Shown in pieces: positions 41,710 through 54,420 of a stretch of 64,000 nucleotides of DNA. The position numbers were made by a program, and so were the translations under genes. The notes beneath the pieces are model-generated. The model was given only the letters and a program-made list of their open reading frames with translations, searched no databases and was not told the DNA's origin. Position 1 is the stretch's first letter; every line of letters starts with the position of its first letter. Origin of the DNA: Ulota crispa (taxonomy: Eukaryota > Streptophyta > Bryopsida > Orthotrichales > Orthotrichaceae); contig OY987250.1 of assembly GCA_963920765.1 (NCBI GenBank), positions 6,014,001 through 6,078,000 of the forward strand, given 5' to 3'.

Positions 41710-44258
41710 CACTAGAAGAAAAAAGGGTCAAATCTAATTGACTAGTATACAACTCCATGTCCAAAACAACTGCACTGCGACTACAGAACGACTGTGAGAA
41801 ATGGTGGAGTTGAGGGAGATGTAGTGTAGTAGTATGATTCTCTGTCACGGATGAAGTTTGTTTCAAATAGTTGGAGTTGGATTTTGTTACCTATTTTAGA
41901 TCCACTAGCGGATGAATATGCTGCAGTTTTGACATTCCTCTAACAACTGTGCCAGCTAGTTGTAAAGGAGTTGAGGTTTTTTACAGCTAGTAAGCTACCA
42001 TTACTCCAATGCTACTCAAGAACAACTCAAAAAACACTATGGCCAAGTTTTCTAGAAAATTTCAAGGACCTTGTTATTTTGGCTGCTTGTCGTGATGCCT
42101 CGACAGTCATCAATTTCTCTCTATTCTCTTTTAGTGTGAATGCATCCACCTGAAGTAGTAGTGTAGCAATTGTTTACAAATTGTTCATTAAGGTTTTATA
42201 GATAATTTTAAACTTTTCATAGAGGCATTATACAATTGAGCTGCAGTTGTATTTAAGATGTACACCAACATTCTCATTTTGCAGTGACAAAGATTTGATT
42301 TTGAATTAAATCTACTTGTAGAAGGAAGACGTCAACCACAGTAACAAAAACCACATACATTTCATGACTAGAAGTATAGATTACATAAAATGTGCATTTC
42401 TTGAGCTAGCCACCATTTAATATGCTCTAATATCTTGCATTAGCTAGTAAATTATCTTCTATGATAATTCAATTGTGGACAAAAGAACACTGAACTTTAC
42501 TGCAGAATATTAATTAACCACACAAACTTCTAGAAGAAATGTGTCTTGGGAAACCCTAAACCTACAGCTGACTTTCCGCTTTTGTCACTTGGATTTGCAT
42601 TAAAATGCACATAAAAGTAACTATCCAGAACACAATCTCCTTTTGGTACACCCACCGCACCTTCCTTGGAGTTACAGTTCAGCATGTCAAATCCATTGCT
42701 GATAGCAGCAAGCTCTTCATTACTTGCAAGTGAAGGAATGGCGCGAGAGCTCGCATTGTATCAATGACAGTTACAGCTAAATCAAAGCTTCCACCACTAC
42801 CTCTACAAAGAAGCTCGCAATTGAAGAGCAGCAAGGCATTAGGTTCTGCATCCCTGTCCATTGATTTTGGTGCAAGTTTTCGGAAGGAGGTGAGAACAGC
42901 CGCATCCATCGGCGCAAGAGACTCCATGGTAGAAGCAAGGGTTGGAGCTTTGGAGGGCCTCTCTGATTCACACGTAATGTTCAACAAGGGAACACTTTGT
43001 TTGGCAGGAGGGGCGTGAGTAATTTAGCGGGCGCTGCATTGCCGGAGAAGATGTTGATGGTGGACTCAAGCTCAGAATCATCCAACAACTCCAAAAGGGA
43101 TTTCCGCGACATTGCACCAGGTAAAATTATCTACACCAAAAACATGTAATTGCCGATAATCTCTCTTGTGCTTCCAATGCATGCGATGCATCTTTGGGAG
43201 TCACCTCCCTTTTATGGGAGTCATCTTCTTTCTACAATAGTCACATGATTCATGGTTAAGTTATTTATGCTTTTCAGTAGTTCTTTCATAGTTATCACCA
43301 TTACTTTGGCAGTGGTGAATCCCTTTGTAACAGTTCTATCATAGTTGTCACCAATTACAGTGTAGTTGTTTATTGTACTCAGTGGTTGTATTGTAGTAGT
43401 TTCCTGTGGAGATGTAGTTGCTCATTCTACTCAATAGTTGTGTTTCAGTTGTTTCCAGTCATGTTCTAGTTGTTTTTTGTACTAAGCAATCGTATTGTAG
43501 TTGTCACCAATCATAGGCTATTTGTTTTGTCATATGGTTGAAGAATCCAATTGACCCTGCCAATACTAACCACAATTTTTGAAACTTTGGAGTAGATACC
43601 CACTGACGCAATAGTCACACCCACCGAGATACACAAGAAGGGCAATGAAGGAGGAATTGCGTCGTGTATTGCAGCTACACAATTCCTTATACCTTAATCA
43701 CAACTGCAACTCCATTGAAGACAAACTACAAAATTAGTAGTATTATCAGCTTCAATAGAAAAGAACAACATTAGAGCATACCATATACAACTCCAAATCA
43801 ACTATGGTTGAACTAAACATGAATTGACTTGGAAACATGAAGAGCGAGAGGGACCGGCATGCAGACAATAATAATATAGTAAATAAATTTATAAATAAAA
43901 TCTCAACAAATGGAAGTCCAACACCTGCCAAAACCCAGAACCACTTCTAGTTGTACAATAGTTGTAGCCGAGTGTCACATTTGGGCACCTCAAAAAAATT
44001 TAGTGCCCATAGGAAAATTTTGGGCACTTGCTAGACTTACCCCGCCCCCAAAAAAACACTGACATAGATGAAGCAAATGCGTGTTAGAAGGATGAATTCT
44101 ACACAGACGCCATTACTGTTTGACATCCAAATTCAAACACATTCACAATAGCTGGGAGCCAACTACAAGTAATGAAGTTGTTTTCTAGTTGTTTGTGTCA
44201 TTTACTACTGAATAAGGACTTGTTTTCAAAGTTGTATATCTCTTGTTTTCTTCTAGTG
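41710..44258. mobile_element. non-autonomous CACTA (En/Spm) transposon
   Basis: Perfect 13-bp terminal inverted repeats CACTAGAAGAAAA and TTTTCTTCTAGTG. TTA lies directly left, and TTA is found two bases beyond the right end, which fits the 3-bp duplication of the superfamily. Many subterminal GTAGTTGT/CAACTAC motifs (especially 43200-43560) are typical transposase-binding repeats. No transposase ORF. The empty site is visible in the sister MITE at about 49.95 kb. Confidence 0.9.
42679..43110 (-). pseudogene. possible captured gene fragment inside the CACTA element
   Basis: GC-richer than the rest of the element, with a 102-codon minus frame (42679-42987: SFRKLAPKSMDRDAEPNALL, then GGSFDLAVTVIDTMRALAP) that reads like real protein. 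I do not recognise the family. CACTA elements often carry host-gene pieces, so capture is the likely origin; a plus-strand frame also exists and I cannot exclude it. Confidence 0.35.
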
Positions 44259-44557
44259 AATTATGGGTGATGAAGTGATGGTTGTGGGTGACTAGCATGA
44301 GGTTTTGAGTACCCATCTTACTATTTAAGAACCAACAAGCCTTGTGATTAGCATCTCTTACACATGGTTCCTACAATTTTAGTGATTTTGGACTTTGAAA
44401 AATCTTTGTGAACAAATGCTTGCAGTTGGAACCTTGAAATTGATGCCAATATTTTTGGTTTTCATTTCCTAACATACAGTATTTTTTTCAAAGTTAGTCA
44501 ATTGTATTACCTACTCCAAAACCCTTATTTCCACATTTATGGATGAGCCTACCTTAC

Positions 44558-45280
44558 TAAAGTTATGAAATTTTTGAAAGTTTGTTGGGGACTTGACGAG
44601 TTGCAATGTCTAATTTTAGCAAACCATTTATAAATCGCTCTCTTTTGTCACCAATTTTTTTTGGCAGTTTGCTGCTCAACAGCACCAATTTTTTTTCATA
44701 AGCACTAGGCCTATAGGAAAAAATAGCGGTTTTAGGGTCAAAAAAGCCTATGGCCGCGTGTGGTGTAGGGGCCCGTTGCCAATTTTGCGTGGAGCAGGCA
44801 TGGAAATGACCCTCACATTGCCATTAGCCACATCAATGCCCAACATGTCCTTTGTCAACTTTTAGGGTTACGTTGCGTCAATGTCCCCTTTTCTTCCTAG
44901 CGCAACATCTTCACAGCCACGTCTCTATTGCATTGAATTTCTGTAGTGCCTCCTTTGCTGTGTCTATGTTGTTGTTGTAGCCTACTCTGCAATGGATTAT
45001 TGCTCCAAAATGCCAACAATGCTTCAACAGCCTTAGCATTCACAGCCACTTAGTGATTTTGCAAAACTTGAAGATGCCACATTCAATTCCACTCCGTGTA
45101 GGATGCAGCCAATTTACTAGAATCTTGTTGTAGTTATGTCTCTCATTCAATTGCGCAATTGTGGTGGGCGGCTGTACATGGTGCAATGCAGGGTTCGTCG
45201 CGTGGGATGCAAATTCAGTGGTGACCTCAAATCCTTCTTCTCAATTCCGTTGAGCTTGCTTGTTGTGAGTACAAAATTCT
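44558..45280. other. no gene seen
   Basis: Sequence between the MITE and the hAT remnant. It may include the hAT element's 5' region, but terminal repeats were not found. Confidence 0.4.
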
Positions 45281-48200
45281 TTGTTTCTAGGAATTTTGTG
45301 TTGTTTTCTAGGAATTGCATTGGGTTTTGGGGGTTTCTCTATCTCAATTGCTGTAGGATTTGTGGAGATGGTGGACTCTCTTGCCACTCTTGCGGACGTG
45401 AGCGATGCTGCCATAGCAAAAGCAAAGGAAAAGAGCAACATCAAGATGGCAGAGAGGCAGACGCAAAAGTTGGACAGGTTGCAGCAGCAAGCAAAGGTAG
45501 CTCAAAGGAAACTCAGGCTTCAAAGTGAGCTATTGAGGCAGAGGCCAAAAAGAGAGCAAAGTCTGGGGTTACAATGGGGAGTTAATTTCTGTTGAGTAGG
45601 AACTTGCTCAATTGCAGTCCTCTTGACTGTATTGACTTGGAAGGGGGTGCTGCGGGGTCCTCTATTGCACATTTGAAGGAGACGGAGTTGGGGACTTCCC
45701 AGTCCATGGACACAAAGATCCTACTCTCGTTCCTTGCAATTGTCCCTGTGTTAGACAAACAAGGGGCGACTTCTAAATCCGAGGTCAATCTAGATTTGAA
45801 TGATGACAAAATGGTCAATTCAGATATCGAGGCTTTCATGGACCCCCCAATGCATGCCTAGAAGAAGAGGAAGAACAAGAAGTTGAACCTCAAGGGTGCA
45901 AGTCCTACGAGACCATCTTCCAAAAGCAGTTTGTCAAAACTGACAAAGAATTGCAACTTGCACCGCAAATTCCAAACCAAGTGGGTTGCGTAGGAGCCTG
46001 AGTGAGGCAATCCTCACGGAGGACAATGTCATGCACTTGGTTAGGTGTCGGCCTTGTTTTGTAGTTTGTGGAAAACCGATACAAATGGCTCCTAAGTGGG
46101 ACACAGTTTATAAACATGGCCAACGAGAGATTCACAAAAAATGTATGGTATTTTATGCTGTGGGTGGTCCTGTCTTTGTGATTGAACTCATTTAAGGGTG
46201 TAGCATGTCTAATTCTTGCTAGAAACGTGTTCAATTTGCCACACTGTTTTAGTTGCTTGCGAATGGGAGGCAAATGAGTGAGTTTGAGGCTAGATTTTAG
46301 CTCTATGAATTCCTCGAGGTGCCTGAACTTCCGCGTAAGCATTAGGCTGATGGCTCTAGCTAGGTCATGGCGGAGCATGTCTATGACTTTGTCAAGCAGA
46401 AAATTAAGAGTCTGGTTTCCAATGCTGCCTACTTTGCATTGTTAGCTAATGAGACAATCACATGCAACAACAGCAGCTGGATTGCAATTCACGCATATGT
46501 CATGGTCAACTGGTGTCGGGTGCCTCTGCTTTTGTCCATCTAGAAATTGGAGTTTGACGGTGCTACATCAAATAACTTGATTTGCATGTTAGGTGAATTG
46601 AGAAAAAGGGTACATTTTGGGACTTCCAAATTTTGAAGTGAAGGTTGTACATGATTACCTACAACAAAGCTCAGCATTTTTTTTTGTACACTTGTCCTCA
46701 CTTGAGAGGAGAAATTTGTGAGGGAAAAAATCTTAGTGGCTCAGACTGAATCTGATACCTTCGAATTTGGTCTTGGGTGACTTCTCTGAATCTAGGTGAC
46801 ATACAAATTGGGACCCCCAATTTTCCCAATTTACCTAATTTGGTGTTCTTGACTACTATGATCATGAATGTCGTGACTTCTGGGAGTGGTGTCAGCAATG
46901 CTGAATTATCAGAGAAGACACTTTGTTTTGGAGCAAACGGGATGAATAGTTTCCAGGGATTGAATTCAGGCGTCACAACACAAATCAAGGAAAAGTTCAC
47001 TCCATTTGCAACAGGTGTTCACTGTTGTGCCCATCAGCTTAATTTAGCTACTCAATCACTCTCTTCACTGACGGTCATGCATGCTGTGGAAGAAGTCTTG
47101 CGGATGACTCATGCCTACTTTGCACACTCTCTCAAAAAAGTAGCCAAATTCTAAAATTTAGCAAAGCAGCTAGAATCTAAAGGCTTGAAGATGCTCAAGA
47201 ACGTTAAAACTCATTGGATGAGTTGCATTGGTCCAATCAGGAGGCTTTTGGCAGAATATAAGGGTGTCATTGCCATGATGTTTGCAGACAAAGATGACAA
47301 GAAGTGGGGAGGAAAAGCTAGGGTATGTTTCTTTGTTTTCTTCCAATCCTTATAGGTTTTCTACATTCTTTCTTTCAATTCCTTATTTTGGTGCATGTAG
47401 TAAGTTTCTTGTTCACTTTTTGGGAATCTACTTTGCTTCACTACTTCCGTATTCCACCGTCACTGCCTATTCATTTCGGGGCGGAGGGCTTTCGGTGGGT
47501 GCAGGCTAACTTGGCTCTATTGGTGGACCCCTACGTTTTGCTTGGCAAGTTGGCCATGCTGCCAATGCTAGAGGCCTTGGACACCTTGATCCAATGGGCT
47601 CAAAAGCAAGATGCCTTTATCTATGACTTTGTGGGGGCACTTGGCATCTGCCAAAGCAACCTATTCACATACTACTTGAACGTTGAGACAGCCTTCCATA
47701 AAGACAAATTTCACGCATATAACCAGGTTCTGCAATGCTCTCTCACGAGCAAATTCTCATGAAGTGGGAGGCTAACTTGAACTTGCCACATGAGAGTCTA
47801 ACATTTATCATAAGTGGGGATTCTTTGTATGCACTCCATGAGGGCAACATGGTACTCAAGAGAGTTTTGCGGCAATCGTTGCATTGGTGCAAAACAATTG
47901 CAAAGGTAAGATCTTCACTTTCTGTACTTCACGTTATTGCTGGTCTAGTTCTTTCAATCTTGTGAGTGCATTTGCTTCTAAAGTAATTTCTAGATTGTTT
48001 TTTTGTTTGGTTTAACTTACTAACTCTTTCTTGTCTTTGGAGGCAAAGGCTGCATGTAAGCTCATAGACAAGATGGCCGGCAGGTTCCTTGACCATGGGT
48101 TGATGGATGCGTTGGGGGTTGTTTATCCCTAGTATTGGCAACAAGGGGATTGCATGACCACCTTTCGAAAGCACCTAGATGTCATACGCAATTTCTATTG

Positions 48201-48660
48201 TGAGCTAAAGTGGATCGGTGAAGGAGATACCAAACAACTTATTCTTGCAGTGTTAGACAAGTTCCTTCTAGAGTCGGAGCAGCCCCTTTTCAAAATCGCA
48301 ATGGTCGCCAATGCCCACACGGCCATGGAGATGCCGGCACTTAATGCCCTTGCACATCAGCAGGTTAATCCTCTAACTAAGCTGTGGAGAAATTTGGATG
48401 CTAATTTGGCACTTGGCAAGCATTTCAAAGAGTACATCAAATTGGCACAAATTGCCACTATTCATGTTCTCGGCAGCAGTGAGAACGAGTGTACTCTCTT
48501 GACGTTGTCATTTATGAAGGATAGGCTATGCAATTGCCTTGACCAGCACCTTGGTGTTGTTGTTGGCATGCATTGCTGGAGTGTTTTCACTTTGAAGAAA
48601 TTTCCGTATGACAACTGTTTCAAGCACTAGTTGATAGCGACTGATTGTTAACATTACAGC
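45281..48660 (+). pseudogene. hAT-superfamily transposase (ZMYM/DUF4371-like), decayed
   Basis: Collinear pieces in changing frames: an N-terminal coiled coil (45369-45595, DSLATLADVSDAAIAKAKEK); a BED-like zinc finger (about 46029-46180, VRCRPCFVVCGKPIQMAPKW); the RNase-H-like core (about 46890-47300), with the hAT signature VHCCAHQLNLATQSL at about 47010-47055 and KNVKTHWMSCIGPIRRLL; a block MLEALDTLIQWAQKQDAF (about 47560-47620) with introns nearby; and the C-terminal dimerisation region (about 48390-48630, ENECTLLTLSFMKDRL). Many stops and frameshifts. Such enzymes move hAT transposons with 8-bp duplications (family knowledge). Ends not located. Confidence 0.85.
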
Positions 48661-49827
48661 GTCCTAGCATAAGCTAATGATTGGATTGTGGACTTAGTGG
48701 GATTTGTAGGTCATGTTTGCACATGGCGGTAATAGCGCAAGTCGCAGAAAAGTCAATTTTGGCAGGTGATAGTTCTTTAGTAAGCCCTACTTTGTTATTG
48801 CACCTCTGTTCTAGTTTTGACTTTGTGGAATGTCCACACTACATTTTCCTCTTTTTGTGGAACACATTATATTTTCTCTCCTTGTTGTAATATTGGCATG
48901 TTTGGATGCTGTTCATGCTTGCCTACAGCTAAGTAACGCATGCTGTCCTTCCTCACCAATTTTTTTTTGTCTTGTTTTAACTTATGATTGACAGCTTGTG
49001 AGGAACAACAACCGGCATGCATTGAGCTTCTTTATTTAGAGTCATTTTGTATTTTAGGTGAAGCACAACACATAAACTCTAAAATCGCCGTGAATGTTTT
49101 GAAAATCATACTAAATCAAGCATTGGAGTACATGTGTGTGTATTGCAGGTCCTCTTTTATTACGTGTCGTGCAAAATGAGCAAGGACATATTTTTTCCTT
49201 GCCTCCCTCACATGGCTTTTTTCCCCCAAATTTATGTCCCTCACTGCTTCTTAAAATTGCCATTTTCATGTTCTATGTTTGCCTTTTGTCGCTAATTTTT
49301 ATTCAAAATTTTGCACACAAATTGAAGGGCAGCCTAATACAATTCAGAAGGGTGCATGCAATGTGTAGCCCAAATTTCCACACTTTGGAATCCTTTGCGG
49401 CCACACCACTCAACAATCAAAAATTTGAAGTGGCTAGGGACATAAAATTTGAAGGCTTGCAAATTATTTTGAAGCCAGTGCCTTTTTAGAGAAAACTCCA
49501 AGTTCAGTTTGCAAAACAACCACTTGGCATGCACACATACAGTCCCTAGAGAGAAATCAGCAGTGACCCCTAAACCAAAAAAAAACACTGTTTGTCACAT
49601 CTTTGGCAAGCAATCAAAATTCTCCATTCTAACATCATTATCATCATGTTCTATTACATTACAAAAACTTGTACACAAATGTGATGACAAAGAATCTGAC
49701 AAGAGTGAAGAGGATTTAGGATAACTTTTGATTCCTAATTTGGCCCTTCTTGACATTATTTTAGAGAACACTAATGCTAGAATATAGTCACAATGAAGTT
49801 TGGCTTCTTTGGTAGTGACATTAAGGT
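48661..49827. other. no gene seen
   Basis: AT-rich sequence after the hAT remnant. A 71-codon Lys/Ser-rich frame at 49509-49724 has no recognisable domain. Confidence 0.45.
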
Positions 49828-50228
49828 GTAAGGTAGCAGCATCCATAACCTTTGCGTCCCCATGCCCATCACCTGATAGTGGCAGGGCTAATTAATAAAA
49901 AAACAAATGGTTGTGGGTGACTGAGCAATGGTTGTGGGTACTGAAGTGCTGGTTATGGGTGACTAGCATGAGGTTTTGAGTACCCATCTCACTATTTAAG
50001 AACCAACAAGCCTTGTGATTAGCATCTCTTACTCATGGTTCCTACAGTTTTAGTGATTTTGGACTTTGAAAAATCTATGTGAGCAAATCCTTGTAGTTAG
50101 AATCTCAAACTTGATGCCAATATTTTTGGTTTTCATTTCCTAACATACAATATTTTTTTCAAAATTAGTCAATTGTTTTACCTACTCCAAAACCCTTATT
50201 TCCACGCTTATGGGTGCGCCTACCTTAC
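49828..50228. mobile_element. GTAAGGTAG MITE copy 2, uninterrupted
   Basis: 401 bp from GTAAGGTAGCAGC to GCCTACCTTAC. Sister copy of 41602-44557 and the reference for its empty CACTA site. Confidence 0.85.
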
Positions 50229-50655
50229 TAGATTAGCTTAGTGTGAATCTCCACATTGAGGTTTATTTCTTTTTCTTTTTTGACCATTTCAAAAAAAAGT
50301 GTTTGCTTATGTAGTGTTCAAACAAGTGACCTTTTATAGATGTGAAACTCAATGGCTTATAAGCATTTGAAAATTGCTATATTTTAAATTTTATTTGACT
50401 ATTGACTGAAACTTGTTTGTAGTTTTGACTCCAGTTTGAATGTTATATGTTGGTGTACTTTTAAATGATCAAAATTGGAGGACTATGTAATAAAATAGAA
50501 ATTCTTGAATTTCTATGCCACTTGTTGAATAACCAAATATTTCATGAATGAAGCAAAATCTTATCTTATTGATTGTAGGTTCAAGGTTAATCTGTGTACG
50601 TTATGTAACAAAGGAATCGTTGTTTGCTATGTTAAGCCTTCTATTTTTGTGTCAC

Positions 50656-51545
50656 TTAACCCCTAAAGGTCCGTTGTCTATATAGAGGACAAAACAATTT
50701 TTGGGTAAGCTTGTTTTATTAGAAATTATTATCAATTTCTTTTTAATCTTTCTTTTTTAAACAAACTTTTGCAAGGATAGATGTGGGGGTATAATTCTTA
50801 CTAAAATTTGGATTTAGAGTTCAAAAGTAATTGGTGTTTTAAGGGTGTATTTTGTTCTAGGGGCAAATAGGATATGTCATTTTTTGTTGATTTCTCTAAA
50901 TGGTAACCAATGAAGGCAAGATCTTTCAAATGTTGGAGTATATCCAAAGCAATAGTGTATTAGATAAATACAATAGCTTGTGAATTGCAATAGCTAATAG
51001 AGATTTATTTATTTATTTAAATTTTTTTAAATTCTCTTTTTGTGGTTGTTAATAAAAAAAAAATCTTCCAACACATTGTTGAGATTTTATTGTTCAAAAA
51101 AATTTTTGAAAATATGGTTTGCAAAAAACCTTAGTGTAGTGTGAATTTGAAGCACATGCGGTGTAGCCTCATGCAGGGAATGTTCCAATTTTTTATTGTC
51201 CATGAAAACTTGTGGAATTATGCCTAACATGATTTAGAGCATGTTGGAAAAATCTCTTCTGCATTCATAGTACAAAAAATATCCACCACATGTGATCAAA
51301 GGGGCTTGAATATTTTGGGTAGAGGTCAAAAAAACTTTCAATGCCAACTTCAAATGGTCATATCTCTATTTGTATGGTCAAACCTCATGAAACTGTCACC
51401 ATGGCTCCATGCATAAATTTAATGAAAGAACATGTGGTTAGATTTATAGAAAAGGAAAAAAACTTGTTTCTGAAATGAAATGCCTAAAAATGGTAGTTTT
51501 TGAGTGATTTTTGAGAGAAAATGGGCTTGAGTGTTTAGGGGTTAA
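50656..51545. mobile_element. TTAA-family element G
   Basis: TTAACCCCTAAAGG at the left, GTTTAGGGGTTAA at the right; the first 12 bases are inverted copies, then the ends diverge. 890 bp, non-coding. The right sub-end (AAATGGTAGTTTTTGAGTGA) resembles those of A and D. Confidence 0.75.
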
Positions 51546-51983
51546 ATCAATGATATTAAATAAAATGTATGGTATTATGTCTTGCTTTTAAGGAAATATG
51601 TTAATGTTCTCCAATCTTTAGTGAAACCTTATCATCTTCAATTAAGTGAGAATTGACTATAACTTAACTTAAAATTTTGGAAAGTTCATTTTTGCCAAAA
51701 CCGGCTGGAGCATCGGGTACAATGCAAACTTTTACCTTTTCGTGGTATGCAAAGCATTGTAACTTCCAATGTTTTGGACATTCTTTTGCTTTCTTTACTA
51801 TGGACAAAAATTGGCAAAGATTAGTTTTTAGTGGTTGTTTCTTTCACAAAAATCTCCTGCAACACTGAAAAAGTTGTCATGAATATAGCAACTTGTGGAA
51901 ATTTGGTTGAGGGCAATCAATTTCAGAGACTTTGAGGTCGAAGGAATAGTTAAAACAAGTGAGAGAGGGTAAAACCAGTTACC

Positions 51984-52880
51984 TTGACCCCAAATGCCTG
52001 AGGGTATTTTTCTCAGTTCAAGGAGGCATTTTGGAAGTTTTTGAATTGTAAAGTAGTTGTGAGATTATAATTAAACATTGACAGAAAGTTGTATCCGTAG
52101 GATCTTGAACTCCAGGACTTTCATATGGTGTTGTCAAAAATAAATTCTAAATAAGCCACGTCCATGTTAATATATTTGTGATTGAAGGTGGATGAGTACA
52201 ATTTTTTTCTTTGAGCCGCCCAACATTTGTTATGTAAATTGGTAATTTTTTGAGTACAAAATTGGAAAACCGCCATTTATGATGATTTAGCACTTGTTGT
52301 TGTTACTTCATTACTAATAATTTCCCTTCCAAATTCAAAATCACAGTTTTAGAAACAAGCCTGCAATGCAAGTGGCAAAAAGCTACCACCTAATACAAAG
52401 AAAACATTTAGCTCTAATTATTAACCTAAAGCCATTTTGAATTAAAGAATTTTCAATGGTGAATGAACTCTAATTATAACCAAAACATTTGAAGTGAAAT
52501 TAGCCCAAAAATATATTTAGATTTTCTTAAATGATGAAATTTTAGTAAAAGCGCCCTCACTATCTAAGAAAGTGTTTAAGGGAAATCTTCACCTTCTTCC
52601 AAACTTGTTGCCTATCTTTCCAATGTGGCAGCTTGTCATAGGCTCTTTAGTGACAGTATTCATCACACTTTTTGGTGTGCAATAGACATGCTTGCAAATT
52701 AGCTTCCACAAAAACAATTGGAATATGGTATGGAGGAAATTCAAATTGAACATTAAAACTAACTTCAGACCACAACTTCTCCAAAAAAGAAATTAAAAAA
52801 AAATGAAAATCTCTACCTTTAATAATGTATCAAATTTTCTTGAACACCCAAATTTTGTGCCACTAGCAATTAGGGGTTAA
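51984..52880. mobile_element. TTAA-family element K, degenerate left end
   Basis: Left end TTGACCCCAAATGCC, right end GCAATTAGGGGTTAA. The inverted match is partial, so the left boundary is less sure than in other members. About 900 bp, non-coding. Confidence 0.55.
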
Positions 52881-52934
52881 CACTTGAACGCCCCAAAGTA
52901 TTAAAGGTGTCCTCACATGATTTCAAAGGCTTGT

Positions 52935-54394
52935 TTAACCCCTAAGCCCCTAGGCCATTTTCACCAAAATCAAGGTTTTGGGAGACCTACAACTTTGATG
53001 CATTGTATCTTAGTCAATCGCATGATCCACAAAAATTAACCATTAAAAATTGTGAAACACCTACTTAGAAAATAGCTTGCAAATTTTGAGAATAGTTGAC
53101 CATGGAAGATGGAGATTATAACATTTGATCAAACAACATGTGATGGCAATATCTCATTTTTTGGTAGGTAGTTGCTATTTGATGATTTTTACAAAATTCT
53201 ACAAGCCCCTAATTCATCTTAAATTTTGTGAGCAGCAAGATTAGATGTGAATGCACACACTTGTAAGTTATTGAAAATTGCACTTCTTTTTATGTCATGT
53301 TTTAGGGCTTCAAATCGATATTGCATGGAAAACAATGACCAGCACAGTTGGTGACAAACTGGTAGTTGCCACAATAAGGGTCTAGAACATGCTTGAGCCT
53401 TTGCCAACAAATTTCTTATTACCACAAAGCACACACAAGGAAGCTTGCAAGGGCTATTGACCAGTTGCAGACTATAAAACTCAGCTTGCCACTACACCTT
53501 GTATGGTGTTTCACCTAATCAAAACTCTTGCAACACTTTGTACAACATTTGATTTGATTTTTTCCACCATTACTCCATTGGCATGGTCAACTCGAATGCC
53601 TTCATAATTGCACTTTATAGCAAGATAAAAAATTAGATCCAATGCCTCAAACAAGCCTTTGAAACCATGCATCAACAAGATCCTATTGTTGGGATACTCA
53701 AGGGTTAAGGCATTGGATCTAATTTCTTGATCTTGCTATGAACTACAATTATGAAGGCCTTCAAGTGGTCCTTGCAAGTGGAGTAATGGTAAGGCAAGGC
53801 ATATGTTGTACAAATGCCTCAAGAACCTCGATTGGATAAAACACCATATGGGGCATGGTGGCAAGCAACATCTTACATGTTGCAATAGGTCAATACCGCT
53901 TGCAAGCTTCCTTGCGTGTGCTTTGTGGTAGCAAGAAATTTACTAGCAAGGGTTCAAGCATGTTCTAAACTCTTGTTGTGACAACCCTCAACAATTGTGC
54001 CGGTTATTGTTTTCCATGCAATTGCAGTTTGAAGTCCTAAAACTTAATATAAAAAGAGGCACAATCTTCAATAATTTGCAAGTGTGTGCATTCACATCTA
54101 ATTTTTCTACTCACCAAAATTGAGATGAATCAAGGGCTTACAGAATTTTATGAAAATTAAAAAATGGCAACTACATGCCAAAAATTGAGATTTTGCTATC
54201 AAATGTTGTTTGATCAAATGGTATAGCTATCTCTCGTGATCAATTGTTCCCAAAAATTTGCAAGTTGTTTTCTAAGTAGGTGTTCTACTAATTTCAATGG
54301 TCACTTTTTGTGGATCATTTGATTGGCTGAGATACAATACATCAAATTTGTTGGTCTCCCAAATCCTTGATTTGGCCTGGGCGCTTAGGGGTAA
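52935..54394. mobile_element. TTAA-family foldback element H (1.46 kb, arms about 700 bp)
   Basis: Outer ends TTAACCCCTAAGCCCC and GGGCGCTTAGGGGTAA are inverted. The inverted similarity continues through the whole element to a centre near 53680: TAGATCCAATGCC is mirrored by GGCATTGGATCTA, and CTTGCAAATTTT and CACCTACTTAGAAAA segments appear on both arms in reverse. Arms look roughly 80% alike by eye. No ORF of note. A transcript would form one very long hairpin. Confidence 0.87.
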
Positions 54395-54420
54395 GGAAAC
54401 CCAGTTCCCCTAGCGTTTAA

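Larger units (their letters stand above)
41602..44557. mobile_element. GTAAGGTAG MITE copy 1, split by a CACTA element
   Basis: Outer ends GTAAGGTAGCAGC (41602) and GCCTACCTTAC (ends 44557). With the 2.55-kb CACTA insertion removed the element is about 407 bp and closely matches copy 2 (49828-50228) from end to end, including ACCAACAAGCCTTGTGATTA. Confidence 0.85.

Noticed and set aside
45241..45444. Minus-strand 67-codon frame
   Set aside because: Antisense to the hAT coiled-coil region; low complexity.
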